Shown: positions 62,119 to 64,000 of the stretch, one piece after another
Numbering within the stretch: position 1 is the first letter of the stretch
Layout: each line of letters starts with the position of its first letter
Assembly: GCF_902141855.1 (NCBI RefSeq)
Contig: NZ_CABFVH010000013.1
Coordinates: 1-64,000, forward strand
Direction: 5' to 3'
Source of the DNA: Methylobacterium dankookense
GTDB lineage: Bacteria > Pseudomonadota > Alphaproteobacteria > Rhizobiales > Beijerinckiaceae
DNA: 64,000 nucleotides
The notes under the pieces: generated by a model
Databases searched by the model: none
Told to the model about the DNA's origin: nothing
What the model saw: only the letters and a program-made list of their open reading frames with translations
Position numbers and translations under genes: made by a program

Positions 62119-62226
62119 GATGCCACCTGTCCGCAGAAGGTCGCGGATCCTGGCACCGGACCGGTAAAGACGCGGCTAAGCCTCGCATGCTGGTTGTATC
62201 GATCGGCATGCCACGCGCGTCGTGCC

Positions 62227-62598
62227 CTACCGCTCGCGGCGGGCGCCGCGGCGGTCTCGCGTCATCCGCGTCGCGGCATGGAAGTCGTCGGGCTTCGTGC
62301 GCACCCAGTCGAGGAACCGCGCGATCTCCGGATCCGTCCGGAGCGCCGCCACGTCGGCGAGGCGCCGGGCGATCTCAGCTTCACTGTAGCGGGCGTGGAT
62401 CGCCGAGTGGCAGATCTGGTGCAACCGCACTGTGCCACGATGCGTGCCCCCTTTCAGCTTCGGCGTGAGGTGGTGCAGGCTGGAGCGCGCATGGCGCGGG
62501 ATCGGCCGGTCACAGAGCGCGCAGATCTGCGGCTCGAGAGCGTGCGGCCGGTGCGCCGCCGGATCGTCATCGCGCCAACGTCGCTTCCGCCTGCCCAA
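62227..62598 (-). CDS. HNH-endonuclease-type protein
   Basis: A 123-residue basic protein from TTG 62598, with GGAGG eight bases upstream. The zinc/HNH core is CALCDRPIPRHARSSLHHLT, then PKLKGGTHRGTVRLHQICHS and AIHARYSEAE. The H-H...N/H...H pattern is that of small HNH nucleases common in bacteria, often annotated as restriction-like. No partner methylase or phage gene is near. Activity unproven. Confidence 0.78.
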   Translation of the reverse strand: MGRRKRRWRDDDPAAHRPHALEPQICALCDRPIPRHARSSLHHLTPKLKGGTHRGTVRLHQICHSAIHARYSEAEIARRLADVAALRTDPEIARFLDWVRTKPDDFHAATRMTRDRRGARRER

Positions 62599-62720
62599 AC
62601 CGGCTCCTCCCGACCTGTCATCCCGCTGCCCGAGTGGCGGACTTTTTATTGTAGGAGACTGCTAAGGGAAGTCTTCTCATACAGGCTGGAACAGCATCAC
62701 GCTGAAGGTGCACGACCGCT

Positions 62721-62966
62721 TCAATTATTATTTCCTCTTCCATTATGAAAATTTTCTTTGTCACTTTCGACGACTGGCGACAACGATTCATGTCGAGAAA
62801 ATATTTTTATTTTAACCTCATAGCCAAGCTGAATTTCCAAACCGCAAGACGGGCATTTGTAGCTTGACAGCGTTCTGAACCAGCTACCCCTTTTCTCATG
62901 TTCCATCCCACATGCCGGGCATGCGTGGCGTAGAACTTCATCATATAATTCGCGCGAAAGCGGCAT
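62721..62966 (-). CDS. zinc-ribbon protein, 81 residues
   Basis: The frame starts MPLSRELYDEVLRHACPACG and has two zinc knuckles, CPACG and YKCPSCGLEI, with a Trp-Phe linker between. The C-terminal third is charged and likely disordered (SDKENFHNGRGNNN). The DNA is AT-rich compared with its left neighbours, like the Crp gene to the right, pointing to a transferred segment. No clear ribosome site. Family unknown. Confidence 0.5.
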   Translation of the reverse strand: MPLSRELYDEVLRHACPACGMEHEKRGSWFRTLSSYKCPSCGLEIQLGYEVKIKIFSRHESLSPVVESDKENFHNGRGNNN

Positions 62967-63285
62967 GGCGGCACCTGGCTGTGCGGCGCCAACGGCCGCC
63001 TAGTATGAGGCATCGCGCGATCGTCGGTCATCAACAACTGCAAAAGATGCATCTCTCGTTTCGAAGATGCGATCGCATGTCATGCTCGATCTGCCGCAAG
63101 GAAGCAGAGCCGGCTTATCGAATAAAAATTATCGTAGAGTTGCAATTTAAACTGGCGGTTTTAGTAAGTAATATTGATTTTTACCACCCGACACAACGTC
63201 GAATTCGCCATCATCAGACCACCAAGGCGCCATAAAATAGTTTTTGTTACCGAGAAATATCTGTTTCCGCATTTGGATAAGTTCA
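62967..63285. other. AT-rich intergenic region
   Basis: No defensible gene. A 72-codon minus-strand frame (63147-63365, with NKNYFMAPWWSDDGEFDVV) overlaps the end of the Crp-type gene and has no ribosome site, so I leave it uncalled; its 3' part is protein-like and could be a fragment. Base composition matches the AT-rich right edge. Confidence 0.4.
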
Positions 63286-64000
63286 TTATTTTTCGTTTCG
63301 ATTGCCTTCCTCCATAATTTGCTCGTATTTGGCTCTTGTTGCATCAGACAGTCGAGATACATCATCGACGCCAGTCATTTTTCTTGCGTTATCTAAATTC
63401 AGATAACCGCAGTCGAACGCGGCAAATTTCCTTAATTTCTCAAGATCGAGAACTTCAATCCCTTTGTGACGAACTTTGATAAAATTCAAGTCGCGGAGTT
63501 TGCTCAATACGCGATAGACATGAATTCTTGATAGCCCCGCTGTATCAGCTAAATCAGATTGAGACAGAGGAAGTCGGAAGTTTGGCGCTTGTCCAAGCCC
63601 GAGAGCTTGCAGGCGCGTGAAAACATCACAAAGGAAATGCGCAACCTGCTTGTCAGGCGACCGCCTCCCCACGCCGACAAGCATTTCTTGAAGAATTGCC
63701 TCATCGGTTAAAATTGACCACCACAGAGCGAGATAAATGTTCGGCCTATATGCCGCCATTTCCTTGACTTTACTGTAGCCGATATAGGCCACGGTACAGG
63801 GCGTCAAAGTCGAGATGGAATGAGGCATTCGGTTTAAAATCGACGCATGCAGATCGCATCCATCTCCTGGAATGAGGTACGCGAGTATCGACCTGCCACC
63901 ATCAGGCAATATTCTATATCTACACGCAAATCCGTCGAGAATGATGTGGGAGTATTGCGGATGATCTCCCTCGTTTACCAAATCTACACCGCCCTTGACC
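63286..64000 (-). CDS. Crp/Fnr-family regulator, N-terminus cut by window edge
   Basis: The frame is open to the window end (about 237 codons seen). The cyclic-nucleotide-type sensor part shows VNEGDHPQYSHIILDGFACR and ILPDGGRSILAYLIPGDGCD. The HTH near residues 160-185 is LPLSQSDLADTAGLSRIHVY, then RVLSKLRDLN. There is no FNR-type Cys cluster in the visible part, so it is not an obvious oxygen sensor. Proteins of this group are numerous in Methylobacterium and bradyrhizobia. The DNA is AT-rich. About 25-30 N-terminal residues should lie beyond the edge. Confidence 0.85.
   Translation of the reverse strand, partial: VKGGVDLVNEGDHPQYSHIILDGFACRYRILPDGGRSILAYLIPGDGCDLHASILNRMPHSISTLTPCTVAYIGYSKVKEMAAYRPNIYLALWWSILTDEAILQEMLVGVGRRSPDKQVAHFLCDVFTRLQALGLGQAPNFRLPLSQSDLADTAGLSRIHVYRVLSKLRDLNFIKVRHKGIEVLDLEKLRKFAAFDCGYLNLDNARKMTGVDDVSRLSDATRAKYEQIMEEGNRNEK

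Noticed and set aside
63147..63365. 72-codon minus-strand frame overlapping the end of the Crp-type gene
   Set aside because: Overlaps a supported gene, lacks a ribosome site; kept only as a remark in the gap entry.

Overview
The window looks like a chromosomal segment of a high-GC alphaproteobacterium of the Hyphomicrobiales, most like Methylobacterium/Methylorubrum. This rests on the flaF/flbT flagellin regulators, which are known from alphaproteobacteria, on a fixNOQP-fixGHIS cluster with an FnrN-type regulator, and on the codon use. The genus is an inference. Both edges are cut through genes: a mannose-1-phosphate guanylyltransferase at the left and a Crp/Fnr regulator at the right.

Layout. 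1-4396: a lower-GC surface-sugar block (manC start, a GDP-mannose 3,5-epimerase homologue, a phosphomannomutase) interrupted by a hybrid transposase. 4393-11432: an insertion-sequence graveyard with IS5, IS110, IS21, IS701 and IS630 material, in which an orphan APS kinase (cysC) survives. 11433-12441: small genes and the promoter region of the oxidase. 12442-22692: the micro-oxic respiration locus with cbb3 oxidase (fixNOQP), its copper/assembly genes (fixGHIS), a small unknown protein, a tandem Usp and the oxygen-sensing regulator fnrN. Five FNR-type half-palindromes (TTGNN-N4-ATCAA) precede these units, including one before fnrN itself. 22814-37176: a 2-aminoethylphosphonate (AEP) locus. It has a Na/Pi carrier, a PbfA-like lyase, an ABC transporter, phnX and phnW on the minus strand, and LysR, DeoR, an FAD/GcvT dehydrogenase and an EamA exporter on the plus strand. 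37195-40228: D-alanine metabolism (dadA, alr, Lrp).

40259-56942: a flagellin locus with a sugar island inside it. flaF lies left of the island; flbT, two near-identical flagellins, a TPR-GT41 glycosyltransferase (SPINDLY/FlmG type) and a FlaG-like protein lie right of it. Between flaF and flbT are rfbH, rfbF and rfbG (CDP-4-keto-6-deoxyglucose and its 3-dehydrase), a NeuB-cupin fusion, a thiamine-diphosphate lyase, an SDR, a sulfotransferase and a zinc-finger sugar C-methyltransferase. I read this as a flagellin O-glycosylation system that builds an unusual branched, possibly methylated and sulfated CDP-sugar-derived glycan. It is the best candidate here for an undescribed system, and orphan cysC could supply PAPS to the sulfotransferase.

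57134-64000: thiC with a TPP riboswitch, several small proteins (a 36-residue membrane peptide, a secreted Cys-rich protein, a miniature flagellar-rod-like protein, two single-domain PilZ proteins), an acyltransferase-3 membrane protein, an HNH protein, a zinc-ribbon protein in AT-rich DNA and the truncated Crp/Fnr regulator. No rRNA, tRNA or CRISPR array was recognised.
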